Positions 36,714 through 44,902 of a DNA stretch of 64,000 nucleotides are shown here, piece after piece. The first letter of the stretch is position 1, and every line of letters begins with the position of its first letter. This DNA is from Bordetella parapertussis. Lineage in GTDB: Bacteria; Pseudomonadota; Gammaproteobacteria; Burkholderiales; Burkholderiaceae_D. The notes below the pieces were generated by a model. That model was not told where the DNA came from and did not search any database. It saw only the letters and a program-made list of their open reading frames with translations. The position numbers and the translations under genes are program-made. Where the stretch lies: assembly GCA_945866125.1 (NCBI GenBank), contig CAMBFZ010000004.1, positions 83,004 to 147,003 of the forward strand. The letters run 5' to 3'.

Positions 36714-38816
36714 ATGCTGAAAGACATTCTGATCATTACCCAAGACACCGATGAATCCGCTATTCTTCAGCAGTCGCTTGGGGCTGTACCAGATGTGCCG
36801 TTTAGCGTACATTGCGCAAGCAATCTTCATGACGCACTTGGGCGCTTGAGTGCGCTTGATTTTGCTGCCGTATTGTTGGATCTGGAACTGCCAGAAAACA
36901 CGCACCTGACCGCATTTGAGACCCTCATGCTAGCGGTGCCTTATCTTCCCATCATGGTATTGGTCCAGCCGCATGCTGAGAGTCTTGCCATGGAGGCAGT
37001 GCGGGCAGGCGCACAAGGATTTTTTACGAAAGGCTCTGCCGGCAGTTATTTGATCGCCCAACAACTCCGTACGGTGATTGATCGCAAAGCAGTTGAGGAA
37101 TCACTCTTCATTACAAAAGGCCAGGCTGAATTCATGCTCAACTCCATCGGCGACGCGGTGTTGGGCACGGACATGATGGGTAATGTCACCTACCTGAATC
37201 AGGTAGCCGTACAAATGACAGGTTGGTCCGTCAAAGAGGCTGTAGGTAAGCCCGTTGATAACGTCTTCCATCTTATCGATTCAGAGACTTACGAGCCCTC
37301 ACCGAATCCGATCATTTTGGTGCTGCGACACGACAAGGTGTTCGAGTTGCAGGCAAATGCCTTGTTAGTGCGGCGCGATGGCATGGAGTTTGCAGTCGAA
37401 GATACCTCTGCGCCCATTCACGATCAACGCGGTCGCATCACAGGCGCAATCACGGTGTTTCGCGACATTAGTGCCATGCAAAGGCTAGGAAGACGGATGG
37501 CTTATCTTGCGCAGCATGATTTTTTGACTGATCTGCCAAACCGCATGCTGCTACGCGACAGAATCGACCAGGCGATATCGCGCGCCAAACGCGAAAAGCT
37601 ACATCTTGCGCTACTTTTCCTCGATCTCGATAACTTCAAGCAAGTCAATGATTCACTCGGTCACAGCATCGGCGACCAGTTGCTGCAGTCTGCCGCCAAA
37701 CGCTTGCTCAGTTGCGTGCGCGGCGTTGACACGGTGAGCCGACAGGGTGGAGACGAATTCGTGATTCTGATTTGCGACGACTTAGAAGAACAAGACGTCT
37801 ACATCATCGCCGAGAAAATCGTGACGGCTTTTACCCAGCCCCATCAGATAGAAAATCACGCGTTAACTATTTCCCCCAGCATCGGTATCAGCACCTACCC
37901 AACAGACGGACAAACTACCGATGCTCTACTAAAAAACGCAGACACGGCGATGTATCACGCCAAACGCAGCGGCAGAAATAATTACAAATTTTTTACCGCG
38001 GATATGAATGTGCGGGCCGTTGAGCGACAAAATTTTGAAGCGTCCTTGCGCAATGCCTTAGCCCGACATGAGTTCAAAGTACTCTATCAGCCGAAATTCA
38101 GACTTGCTACCGGCGCCCTCACAGGGGTCGAAGCATTGTTGCGATGGCAGCATCCGACAGAAGGCTTGCTGACTTCGGCCCAATTCATTCACATCGCCGA
38201 AGAGAGTGGGATCATTGTCGCTATCGGCCGTTGGGTGTTGCGTGAAGCCTGCCGTCAGACAAAAATTTGGGAAGATAGCGGGATCGGAAACATTCAGATC
38301 GCCATTAATATTTCCGGTGCTGAATTCAGCCAGCAAGACTTTATCAGTCAAGTACAGTCAGCACTAATGGACACCGGACTGGCTGGCCAACGTCTGAGTA
38401 TTGAGCTCACCGAAAACGTGGTGATGCGGCAGTCCGATGCAAATATCGCCAAACTACGCGCCCTTAAAGCGATGGGCATCGAAATTACCGTCGACAATTT
38501 CGGCTCTGGCTTTTCCAATCTAAGCTTCCTGAAACAGCTGCCGATTGATTTACTCAAAATTGATCAATCTTTGGTCAATGAAATCAACGCCGCTTCGCAC
38601 AATGGCACGGTTGCCAGCGCAGTGGTGGCAATCGGTGAAAATCTACATCAAAGAGTAGTTGCAGAAGGCATAGAAAATGCGACACAACTTGATTATCTGC
38701 GCCAGCTTGACTGCGAAGAAGGACAGGGATTTTATTTTAGTCAGCCGCTTGAAAGCGGCCCGATGACAGAGTTTTTGCAACGACGCACAGGGCCCACGGG
38801 GCTGCCTGCAGCGTGA
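36714..38816 (+). CDS. REC-PAS-GGDEF-EAL c-di-GMP signalling protein
   Basis: A 700-residue cytoplasmic protein. Domains in order: a receiver-like domain (1-125) with a possible phospho-acceptor Asp56 in LLDLELP and Lys near FFTKGSAG; a PAS domain (about 137-255); a GGDEF domain (about 265-430) with an intact GGDEF at 345-349 preceded by the expected DLDNFKQVNDSLGH; and an EAL domain (about 440-690) with EAL at 473-475, INISGAEFS and IELTENVV. The loop-6 motif reads DNFGSG with Asn595 where active phosphodiesterases have a second Asp, so hydrolysis may be altered. It has no histidine kinase partner next to it. No membrane helices. Confidence 0.92.
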   Translation: MLKDILIITQDTDESAILQQSLGAVPDVPFSVHCASNLHDALGRLSALDFAAVLLDLELPENTHLTAFETLMLAVPYLPIMVLVQPHAESLAMEAVRAGAQGFFTKGSAGSYLIAQQLRTVIDRKAVEESLFITKGQAEFMLNSIGDAVLGTDMMGNVTYLNQVAVQMTGWSVKEAVGKPVDNVFHLIDSETYEPSPNPIILVLRHDKVFELQANALLVRRDGMEFAVEDTSAPIHDQRGRITGAITVFRDISAMQRLGRRMAYLAQHDFLTDLPNRMLLRDRIDQAISRAKREKLHLALLFLDLDNFKQVNDSLGHSIGDQLLQSAAKRLLSCVRGVDTVSRQGGDEFVILICDDLEEQDVYIIAEKIVTAFTQPHQIENHALTISPSIGISTYPTDGQTTDALLKNADTAMYHAKRSGRNNYKFFTADMNVRAVERQNFEASLRNALARHEFKVLYQPKFRLATGALTGVEALLRWQHPTEGLLTSAQFIHIAEESGIIVAIGRWVLREACRQTKIWEDSGIGNIQIAINISGAEFSQQDFISQVQSALMDTGLAGQRLSIELTENVVMRQSDANIAKLRALKAMGIEITVDNFGSGFSNLSFLKQLPIDLLKIDQSLVNEINAASHNGTVASAVVAIGENLHQRVVAEGIENATQLDYLRQLDCEEGQGFYFSQPLESGPMTEFLQRRTGPTGLPAA

Positions 38817-38844
38817 TCAAATCAACGGTGTGCGTGATACGCAA

Positions 38845-39411
38845 TTAGTTGGATCGCGCGCCGTTTTTCAGTGTTGCAAGCGCCCAAGCCGGGTCGCTGT
38901 CGCTGGGGAAAATCGGGTAGTGAACCGCTTGAATCACGCCGTCAACCACGATCATCGTCAGTCTCTTCAGAAGCGTCATGCCAGACGTATCGAAGGTCGG
39001 CAGATTCAGTGCTTTTTGCCATACAAATCCGGCGTCACTCAAGACGGCAAACGGAAGATGGAGCCGGCTGGCCATCTCGGATTGGTAGTCGGTCGTCTGC
39101 GAACTTAAACCCAATACGGTTACCCCCAATCCAGTCAACTCGTGATGACAGTCGCGGTAAGCGCAGCTCTGTGGCGTGCAGCCACGAGCACCGGGGATAT
39201 CATCCCACCCCTGTGGCAAAGGCGTGTCAGGCCGGCCCGTCATTGGATAGCAATATATGAGTGACGTACCCGACAATTCTCCCGGATTAACGGCGCCACC
39301 TGATGTCGATGTAAGTGCTATCGAAGGTATGCGCATGCCAATGAGATGGGCCGCTGCTCCATCGTCTTGGGGAATCGGAAGGTTAGCAGGTAGTTGGGTG
39401 AAGTCAGCCAT
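38845..39411 (-). CDS. peroxiredoxin, AhpC/TSA-like
   Basis: A 188-residue thioredoxin-fold protein. IPSIALTSTSGGAVNPGEL and LIYCYPMTGRP form the start of the fold; GARGCTPQSCAYRDCH holds the likely peroxidatic Cys (GCT) and a second Cys five residues on, the spacing seen in BCP/PrxQ peroxiredoxins. FAVLSDAGFVWQKALNLPTF follows. It probably reduces organic peroxides. The ATG at 39411 is preferred over an in-frame TTG before it. It converges on the c-di-GMP gene with a 28-base gap. Confidence 0.85.
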   Translation of the reverse strand: MADFTQLPANLPIPQDDGAAAHLIGMRIPSIALTSTSGGAVNPGELSGTSLIYCYPMTGRPDTPLPQGWDDIPGARGCTPQSCAYRDCHHELTGLGVTVLGLSSQTTDYQSEMASRLHLPFAVLSDAGFVWQKALNLPTFDTSGMTLLKRLTMIVVDGVIQAVHYPIFPSDSDPAWALATLKNGARSN

Positions 39412-39452
39412 CAAGTGAGTCCCATGCTTTCAAAGTACAAACAGATAAGCTA

Positions 39453-39806
39453 TTACTTTTCGCCACGAATCGTAGCCTCAACCGCGGTGCGCGACTGGAA
39501 GAGTTTTGATGTCGCGATGGCAAAGGTGCTGTCTTCATTATTTCGACATTGCTCGAAGGCCTTTTCAAACATCGGATCAAAATCTGTCTTCAAGGATTCC
39601 AAGCCGCTCTTTACGACAGCCTCGCCAACGATCACTGCAGTGCACTTGCAGATCAAACGCCCCCGACCCTGCATCACTTCAAGACAGCTTTTATTGATTG
39701 AATCTTGCACCTTGAGTAGATCGTCGATGGAGAGGGCTTTGGCGGGCGTCTGCGCGTGGACGGTACCGGCGCTGAGTAACACCATGATGTAAATGAAATT
39801 TTTCAT
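39453..39806 (-). CDS. small secreted cysteine-containing protein, unknown
   Basis: A 117-residue protein not recognised. It has a signal peptide (about residues 1-18, ending VHA). The mature part is mostly helical in composition and has four cysteines: NKSCLEV, LICKC and FEQCRNN. The even number suggests two disulfides in the periplasm. It lies between the peroxiredoxin and an orphan sensor kinase, all on the minus strand, with 41 and 109 bases on either side. Confidence 0.7.
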   Translation of the reverse strand: MKNFIYIMVLLSAGTVHAQTPAKALSIDDLLKVQDSINKSCLEVMQGRGRLICKCTAVIVGEAVVKSGLESLKTDFDPMFEKAFEQCRNNEDSTFAIATSKLFQSRTAVEATIRGEK

Positions 39807-39915
39807 AGTTAATTTTTATTTAAAAGTAAACAAGATCGATTTATTGCGCTATGCATAGCGCACACTAAACAGCTGCACGGCTACCTCGGTTTTTTCGCCT
39901 TTTGGATGCGAAAAC

Positions 39916-41778
39916 TTAAGCTCTTACCGCGCTTTCGATGGGCAACATCAATGTAAAGATGACGCCGTTTTGCTGAGGCAAATAGTAAACTTCCCCACCA
40001 AGGAGCTGGGTTAAATTTTTCACAAGGTACAAACCAAGTCCGGATCCCGTTTTTTTACCGGCACTCTCGGCACGATAATATTTTTCGAAGAGCCGATTTG
40101 CATCTGGAAATTCGTTCGGGCCGATTTGATTGGCAATCGTTAGCTTCAGGAAGCCTTTATTGTCATTCACAATGCGCGTGATGGCGATACGAATCGGACT
40201 AGACTCGACACTGTATTTCACTGCATTGTCGATCAAATTCGACAAAATTATTTTCACGAATTGCCGATCTGATTCCATGTTGATCAGCTCGTTTGCATCA
40301 AAAACAAAACGATCGGCCTTGCCAATTTTTTCTACGTTTTCATCAATAATCTGATTGATTGAAAAACGTTCTATCTTGAACGTGATGGTTTGACTATCAA
40401 ATTTATCTGTTGTGAGAGTTCGCTCAATAATTTCAGCAATATCAGCAACGGCACCTTGGATATGACCTTTGAATTTTTTGAATGTCTCGTCGCTCGTGTA
40501 CCCGATTTTGAGAACTGATAGCGGCGTTTTTAATTCATGATTCAGCATCGCGATAAATTGGCTCTGCTGCTCTCGCCGACTTTTTTCCAATGCCAATTCA
40601 GTCTGCGATAACTCAACCATCAACTTGCTTTGCTGATACTCCAACTCCTGCTCGGCGCGCCGTCGACTGAGCAGAAATGTCAACGCAATCAATATGACCA
40701 TGCCATTGATCAGCGTGGCATACAAGCTTACAGCATTAGCCTTAATGAGGCCAAGATACGGCGAGATCGACGCGATCAGCGTAAGCGATAAAATCAGGTA
40801 GGTCCAAAAAATGCCTGTTTCAAATTTGAGTTTCGATTTTCTAAAGATATACGGTATGTAAAGCATCGAGATCGCCAACGGCAACACTAAAATTCCGGAG
40901 CCGGCAACGGCAAGGCCACGACTAACAAAAAAGAAACAGACCAGCAAACCTAAGTTACACACAATAAAAAAATCAAAGGTACGCACTAGTGGCTTTGTAT
41001 TACTTAATTCAGCCAGCATGCTGCGATGAAAAATTACACCCATGAATACGTGAAGTAACACAAACAAACTCGTGACGCTGTCCGCTAATACCGGACTGTC
41101 GGGCAGTACATACTTGGACAAAAAACCCATCAGCGAAAACCCATGCACAAACTCAGAAATCTGAAACAGCATGAAATAAGTAATGAGTCGATCCCTCGTC
41201 ACATAACTTGAGAAGATTGTCCACGCGATGAGCAGTACAAGAATGCCGAAATAAATACCCAGCATCAAATCCCGGCGGCTCTCCAGTAGCGTGAAGTCTT
41301 TTTCATTCAATACTTGCACATCTAAAATTTTAGACGTGCTGGTCTTAATACGCAGATAAATCACACCCTGCATCGGCGCTGCCAAGTCAACCGCGAGAGA
41401 ACTCTCAGCACGCGAGCGCTGATTAAAGGCCTGCAAGTCGCCGACTTTCTGAGATTGCCAGCGATGATCAAGATTTTGATAGATGGTAATTTCATCAATG
41501 AATGGCGGCAAAATGCGCAAGATCAATCGCTGATCCGGCGCGCCCGGCTCATAATTGAGGCGCATCCAATACACACTCTTGGAATATCCTTTGTTGAGCA
41601 ACCCGTCCAACGGGGTAAAAGAGGCGTCAATCACCTGATCCAGGCTTTGCGCACCGGTTTTATCTTCGAAATAGGCTTTTTCTGTTATCCGGTCATGGAT
41701 CGCCAATGCGACGCCGGAATGCAATAAGGAAACAAAGAAAATTGCTAAAACTAGTATTTTATTTTTTATGTTTGCCAT
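39916..41778 (-). CDS. 7TMR-DISM sensor histidine kinase (orphan)
   Basis: A 620-residue membrane kinase. After a signal-like helix, residues about 30-165 form a 7TMR-DISM extracellular domain (LLNKGYSKSVYWMRLNYEP), which in the family may bind carbohydrates. Seven membrane helices (about 170-385) and a coiled coil follow. The dimerisation box FIAMLNHELKTPLSVLK carries the phospho-acceptor His414, the ATPase domain has LSNLIDNAVKYS and SGLGLYLVKNL. No response regulator lies next to it. A close relative in architecture is encoded at 48.3 kb with a regulator, so cross-talk is conceivable. The ATG at 41778 is chosen over a GTG two codons upstream. Confidence 0.88.
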   Translation of the reverse strand: MANIKNKILVLAIFFVSLLHSGVALAIHDRITEKAYFEDKTGAQSLDQVIDASFTPLDGLLNKGYSKSVYWMRLNYEPGAPDQRLILRILPPFIDEITIYQNLDHRWQSQKVGDLQAFNQRSRAESSLAVDLAAPMQGVIYLRIKTSTSKILDVQVLNEKDFTLLESRRDLMLGIYFGILVLLIAWTIFSSYVTRDRLITYFMLFQISEFVHGFSLMGFLSKYVLPDSPVLADSVTSLFVLLHVFMGVIFHRSMLAELSNTKPLVRTFDFFIVCNLGLLVCFFFVSRGLAVAGSGILVLPLAISMLYIPYIFRKSKLKFETGIFWTYLILSLTLIASISPYLGLIKANAVSLYATLINGMVILIALTFLLSRRRAEQELEYQQSKLMVELSQTELALEKSRREQQSQFIAMLNHELKTPLSVLKIGYTSDETFKKFKGHIQGAVADIAEIIERTLTTDKFDSQTITFKIERFSINQIIDENVEKIGKADRFVFDANELINMESDRQFVKIILSNLIDNAVKYSVESSPIRIAITRIVNDNKGFLKLTIANQIGPNEFPDANRLFEKYYRAESAGKKTGSGLGLYLVKNLTQLLGGEVYYLPQQNGVIFTLMLPIESAVRA

Positions 41779-41857
41779 GCCCACAATTCGCCTAACCGGA
41801 TTATCTTTCTAGTTTAACCTGGGTAAGGCCATACCTGTCGCAACGCGCCCAGCCGCA

Positions 41858-43291
41858 TTACAACGAATTAACGAAAGCAATCAGGTCCGCCCGTTCAGCT
41901 TTACTCATTCCGGCAAAAAAATCGCGGGAAGACTTGGCTTCACCACCGTGCCAGAGAATCGCTTCCAACACATTTCTCGCCCTGCCATCGTGCAGGAAAC
42001 TGGTACTACCATTGACCTGCTTGGATAAACCAATTCCCCATAAAGGTGGGGTACGCCAATCAGCTCCCCCGGCGCGAAAATCAGGACGACCATCGGCCAG
42101 ATCAGGCCCCATATCGTGCAGTAGTAGGTCGGTATAAGGATGAATGGTTTGGTTGGATAATAAAGGCAAGGGCTCGAATGTACCGGTCCGCAGTTCGGCA
42201 ACATGACACTGCGCGCACCGCGCGGTGTCAAATAACTTGGCGCCGCGCTGTACTTCCGGCTTAGTAGTGTCCCGCCGTGCAGGAGCGTCCAAGGCCAGCA
42301 ACCAGAAGTTGATAGCCTGCCATAAATCATCGCGAATTTCTGGCTTACCCGTATGGTAGGTCGCCAGGCATTCTTTTTGAATAGTCGGACAGTTCTGTGT
42401 GGGATAAACGGTCGAGGTAATACCAACGTCATTGAGCAAAGCAGCCGCAATCTGCTGTTTAATCGTAGGCTGATTCGCTTTCCATCCAAACCGGCCAATG
42501 CTCATGCGGTCGTTGATATCGTCCCGCACCAGATTAGGACGCCCGTTCAAGCCTTGAGACTTCTGCCGCTCTGCTAAATCCAGAATATCGGATTCACTGA
42601 TCGCCTCAAGATAACCAAGCCCAAACATTGCCTGTGCATTACGCAAGGAGTGCATGCTGCCCTCGCCCAAGGGACCGAAATTGAGCTTTTCCACACGAAC
42701 GACTGGCTGTCGCAGTGCGACTGTCGCACCGTCAGCCAGAGTAACCATGCTCCTTTTCCAGTCGATATGGAGATTACCTTCACCGGCGCGCTGCGTCTCA
42801 TCGGCACGTTGAATTGTGTCGAAGCTCTGCAGTTGCCCGCCGTAATGCGGGTCGGGCTTTGGGCCACCATGCGCGTCCTCACCGGGAATGGATAAACGCA
42901 AGAGCTGCTGAAATACCTGATTGCCATTAGCATCGCCGGCGTTACCGCGGCCACCCTGTACATGACAGGCGACGCAGGACGTCGCAAGATAGGTTGGCCC
43001 CAAGCCCCACTCGCCCCCCCCGGGACCTGGGCGAGAAAAGTCCCAGTTGGCAATCAGCTTGTTATAAATAGCAATCCAAAATGTATTAAAGACCTTTTCG
43101 CCGGCATGAAATTCACGACTTTGATCGTTATTTAATCCGGGGACTGCCTGAAGATAAACTGCATTGGCAGGAACAGATTCCGACTTATCCGCACCGGTCT
43201 CAGGTGATGCGAGCACCGGTACTGCGGATAAACTGAGGCAGAGAACAAAACGGCTGGTTCTGAGAATATTTTTTATAGTCTGCTGGCGCAT
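41858..43291 (-). CDS. di-haem DUF1111 cytochrome c (thiol oxidoreductase-like)
   Basis: A 477-residue periplasmic protein with a signal peptide (about 1-29). Two c-type haem sites are plain: CVACHVQGGRG near residue 112 and CAQCHVAELRTG near 365. The conserved blocks GLGPTYLATSCVACH, PPLWGIGLS and FLHDGRARNVLEAILWHGGEA define the DUF1111 di-haem oxidoreductase family, which is often found near imelysin-type iron-uptake genes. No such partner is seen here. The N-terminal FNTFWIAIYN is typical. The electron donor and acceptor are unknown. Confidence 0.88.
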   Translation of the reverse strand: MRQQTIKNILRTSRFVLCLSLSAVPVLASPETGADKSESVPANAVYLQAVPGLNNDQSREFHAGEKVFNTFWIAIYNKLIANWDFSRPGPGGGEWGLGPTYLATSCVACHVQGGRGNAGDANGNQVFQQLLRLSIPGEDAHGGPKPDPHYGGQLQSFDTIQRADETQRAGEGNLHIDWKRSMVTLADGATVALRQPVVRVEKLNFGPLGEGSMHSLRNAQAMFGLGYLEAISESDILDLAERQKSQGLNGRPNLVRDDINDRMSIGRFGWKANQPTIKQQIAAALLNDVGITSTVYPTQNCPTIQKECLATYHTGKPEIRDDLWQAINFWLLALDAPARRDTTKPEVQRGAKLFDTARCAQCHVAELRTGTFEPLPLLSNQTIHPYTDLLLHDMGPDLADGRPDFRAGGADWRTPPLWGIGLSKQVNGSTSFLHDGRARNVLEAILWHGGEAKSSRDFFAGMSKAERADLIAFVNSL

Positions 43292-43522
43292 AGATCAATC
43301 AATCCGGGAAACCCGCATGGGACAAGACGCAAGCGGAGTTACGCCTTAGCGTCCTGTGTTTGTATTATCTATGATACTACCCCGCTGGGAAAAGCGATGC
43401 GCGTTTGTCCGTCCAGATGGTGACACGAATTAAATCCAGAAAGATGGCCGGAAAGGGCTGTGATGCATCAAGCGCAATAATCGACTTGAGCATGCTGAGC
43501 GACGGTGGCGCTAGACGCCGAA

Positions 43523-43540
43523 CCCCGATTTTCATCGGGG
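43523..43540. repeat. hairpin CCCCGAT/ATCGGGG
   Basis: A 7-base perfect stem with a 4-base loop lies in the 316-base gap between the DUF1111 gene and the NTF2-like gene, close to the end of the latter. It may be the transcript end of the NTF2-like gene. The gap contains no gene that I can support; a 68-codon open frame at 43377-43583 has no features. Confidence 0.5.
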
Positions 43541-43607
43541 CCCGCTGTGCCACTACGACGCCCACCCTATGATGACCGTACATAGCAGCAAAGCACGCGC
43601 TGCTGGC

Positions 43608-44066
43608 TTATTTTTGAGGCGTGCGCGTGGCCTGCCAGGACACAAACTGCAATACGCCACCGCGCTTGATCCACATGCTATGAAACCGGACTTCAACGCT
43701 CAAGTCCTGATCTTTGACGCGGACGTCAAAATTCCCTAGCCCATTGAGTATGCCAACACAATCAAACACTCTGAAAGTCAAATCAGACCGGCGCATTGTC
43801 TTGTACTTAACCGTCCCAGAGCGCATGGATTCAATATAAGACTGCTTATTATCGACAACGGCACTGCTATGGATGTACACCAGATCGCTGGCAAACATTT
43901 TTTCCATCGCAGCGAAATCATCATTGATCTGGGCTGCATAGCGCGCGTCTTCCGCTCTGCTCATCTCATCGGCCGAAATGGGATCGCAATTAGTAGCATT
44001 GATGGAAGGCACAACAAATCCGAGGGACAACGCGCAAGAAAACAGCATGGCAAAGTGATGACGCAT
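43608..44066 (-). CDS. secreted NTF2-like (SnoaL/DUF4440-type) protein
   Basis: A 152-residue protein. A signal peptide (about 1-24) precedes a single NTF2-like domain: AEDARYAAQINDDFAAMEKMFASDLVYIHSSAVVDNKQSYIESMRSG is the usual cone-shaped fold start with the HS pair, and VRFHSMWIKRGGVLQFVSWQATR the terminal strands. Such proteins are small enzymes or ligand-binding proteins; the role here is unknown. A good AGGAGAGCC site precedes the ATG. Confidence 0.8.
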   Translation of the reverse strand: MRHHFAMLFSCALSLGFVVPSINATNCDPISADEMSRAEDARYAAQINDDFAAMEKMFASDLVYIHSSAVVDNKQSYIESMRSGTVKYKTMRRSDLTFRVFDCVGILNGLGNFDVRVKDQDLSVEVRFHSMWIKRGGVLQFVSWQATRTPQK

Positions 44067-44220
44067 AGGGCTCTCCTTTTTTTTAATGTCGGCAATCGGA
44101 ATGAAGCATTCGTAGGCTGCACAATCTCATTCAAAATGCGCTCATGCAGTTTAGGTCAATGACAAAATAAAAGCCATCGCCGTCGAGACACAGTAATTTA
44201 CCAAAGCGCCCCAACTATTA

Positions 44221-44871
44221 AATTCTGCCGCACACCACACTAAAGACAACGCAAGCCTATTCAATAACAAAGGGATCGCGCTAATGAAGAGCGGCCAACT
44301 GCACGAAGCACTAGAGAATTTTGATAAGGCGATCGAATTACGTCGAGGGAAGTACGCTGTGGCTGCTTGAAGATAATGCAGAAGCCGCCTCCAACTTACG
44401 CCAAGCGGCCCATGCACAAGGCATCCGCCCACATCGTCTCATGTTCGCAAAAAGAACTGGGCTGGCGGAGCATCTGTCCCGACAAGGACTGGCCGATCTA
44501 TTCCTTGATACCTGGCCCTATGGGGCGCATACCAGCGCCAGCGATGCACTCTGGGCAGGATTACCGCTAATGACTTGTATCGGCGAAAGCTTTGTCAGTC
44601 GTGTCGCGGCAAGCCTGCTCACCGCGCTAGATCTGCCAGAACTCATTACAAATTCGTTATCAGAATACGAACAACTTGCCATTTAGTTGGCAAAAAATGT
44701 CGCTAAATTTCAATCCATCAAAGACAGATTACTTATTAATCGACACAGTGCACCCTTATTTCAAGCGATCATGACAGTTCGTCATATTGAGACTACCTAT
44801 ACAACAATAGTAGAAAGGATTCGTCGAAATTTAGCACCACAATCTATTTCCATTCGCGGCGCCGAGGACGA
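44221..44871 (+). pseudogene. decayed TPR / O-GlcNAc transferase (SPINDLY-type) gene
   Basis: This is the wreck of a TPR-glycosyltransferase 41 gene. In one frame, 44251-44338 reads NASLFNNKGIALMKSGQLHE then ALENFDKAIEL, a tetratricopeptide unit. At about 44338 the homology jumps to another frame with VEGSTLWLLEDNAEAASNLR, LADLFLDTWPYGAHTSASDALWAGLPLMT and FVSRVAASLLTALDLPELI, which is the C-terminal catalytic part of bacterial OGT. A TAG stop at 44684-44686 interrupts it, after which LAKNVAKFQSIKDRLLINRH and the tail continue in frame. Most of the TPR array and the first half of the catalytic domain are missing, so an internal deletion with frame change plus a nonsense mutation is the simplest explanation. 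It is surely inactive as an OGT. Confidence 0.85.
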
Positions 44872-44902
44872 CTTGGATCAAGCCGCCCCAAGGATGGCGC
44901 AA

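Noticed and set aside
43377..43583. 68-codon minus-strand frame in the gap before the NTF2-like gene
   Set aside because: No ribosome-binding site, no domain, and it covers the hairpin at 43523-43540.
44151..44432. 93-codon minus-strand frame over the OGT remnant
   Set aside because: It is antisense to the recognisable TPR and OGT fragments and shows no domain.
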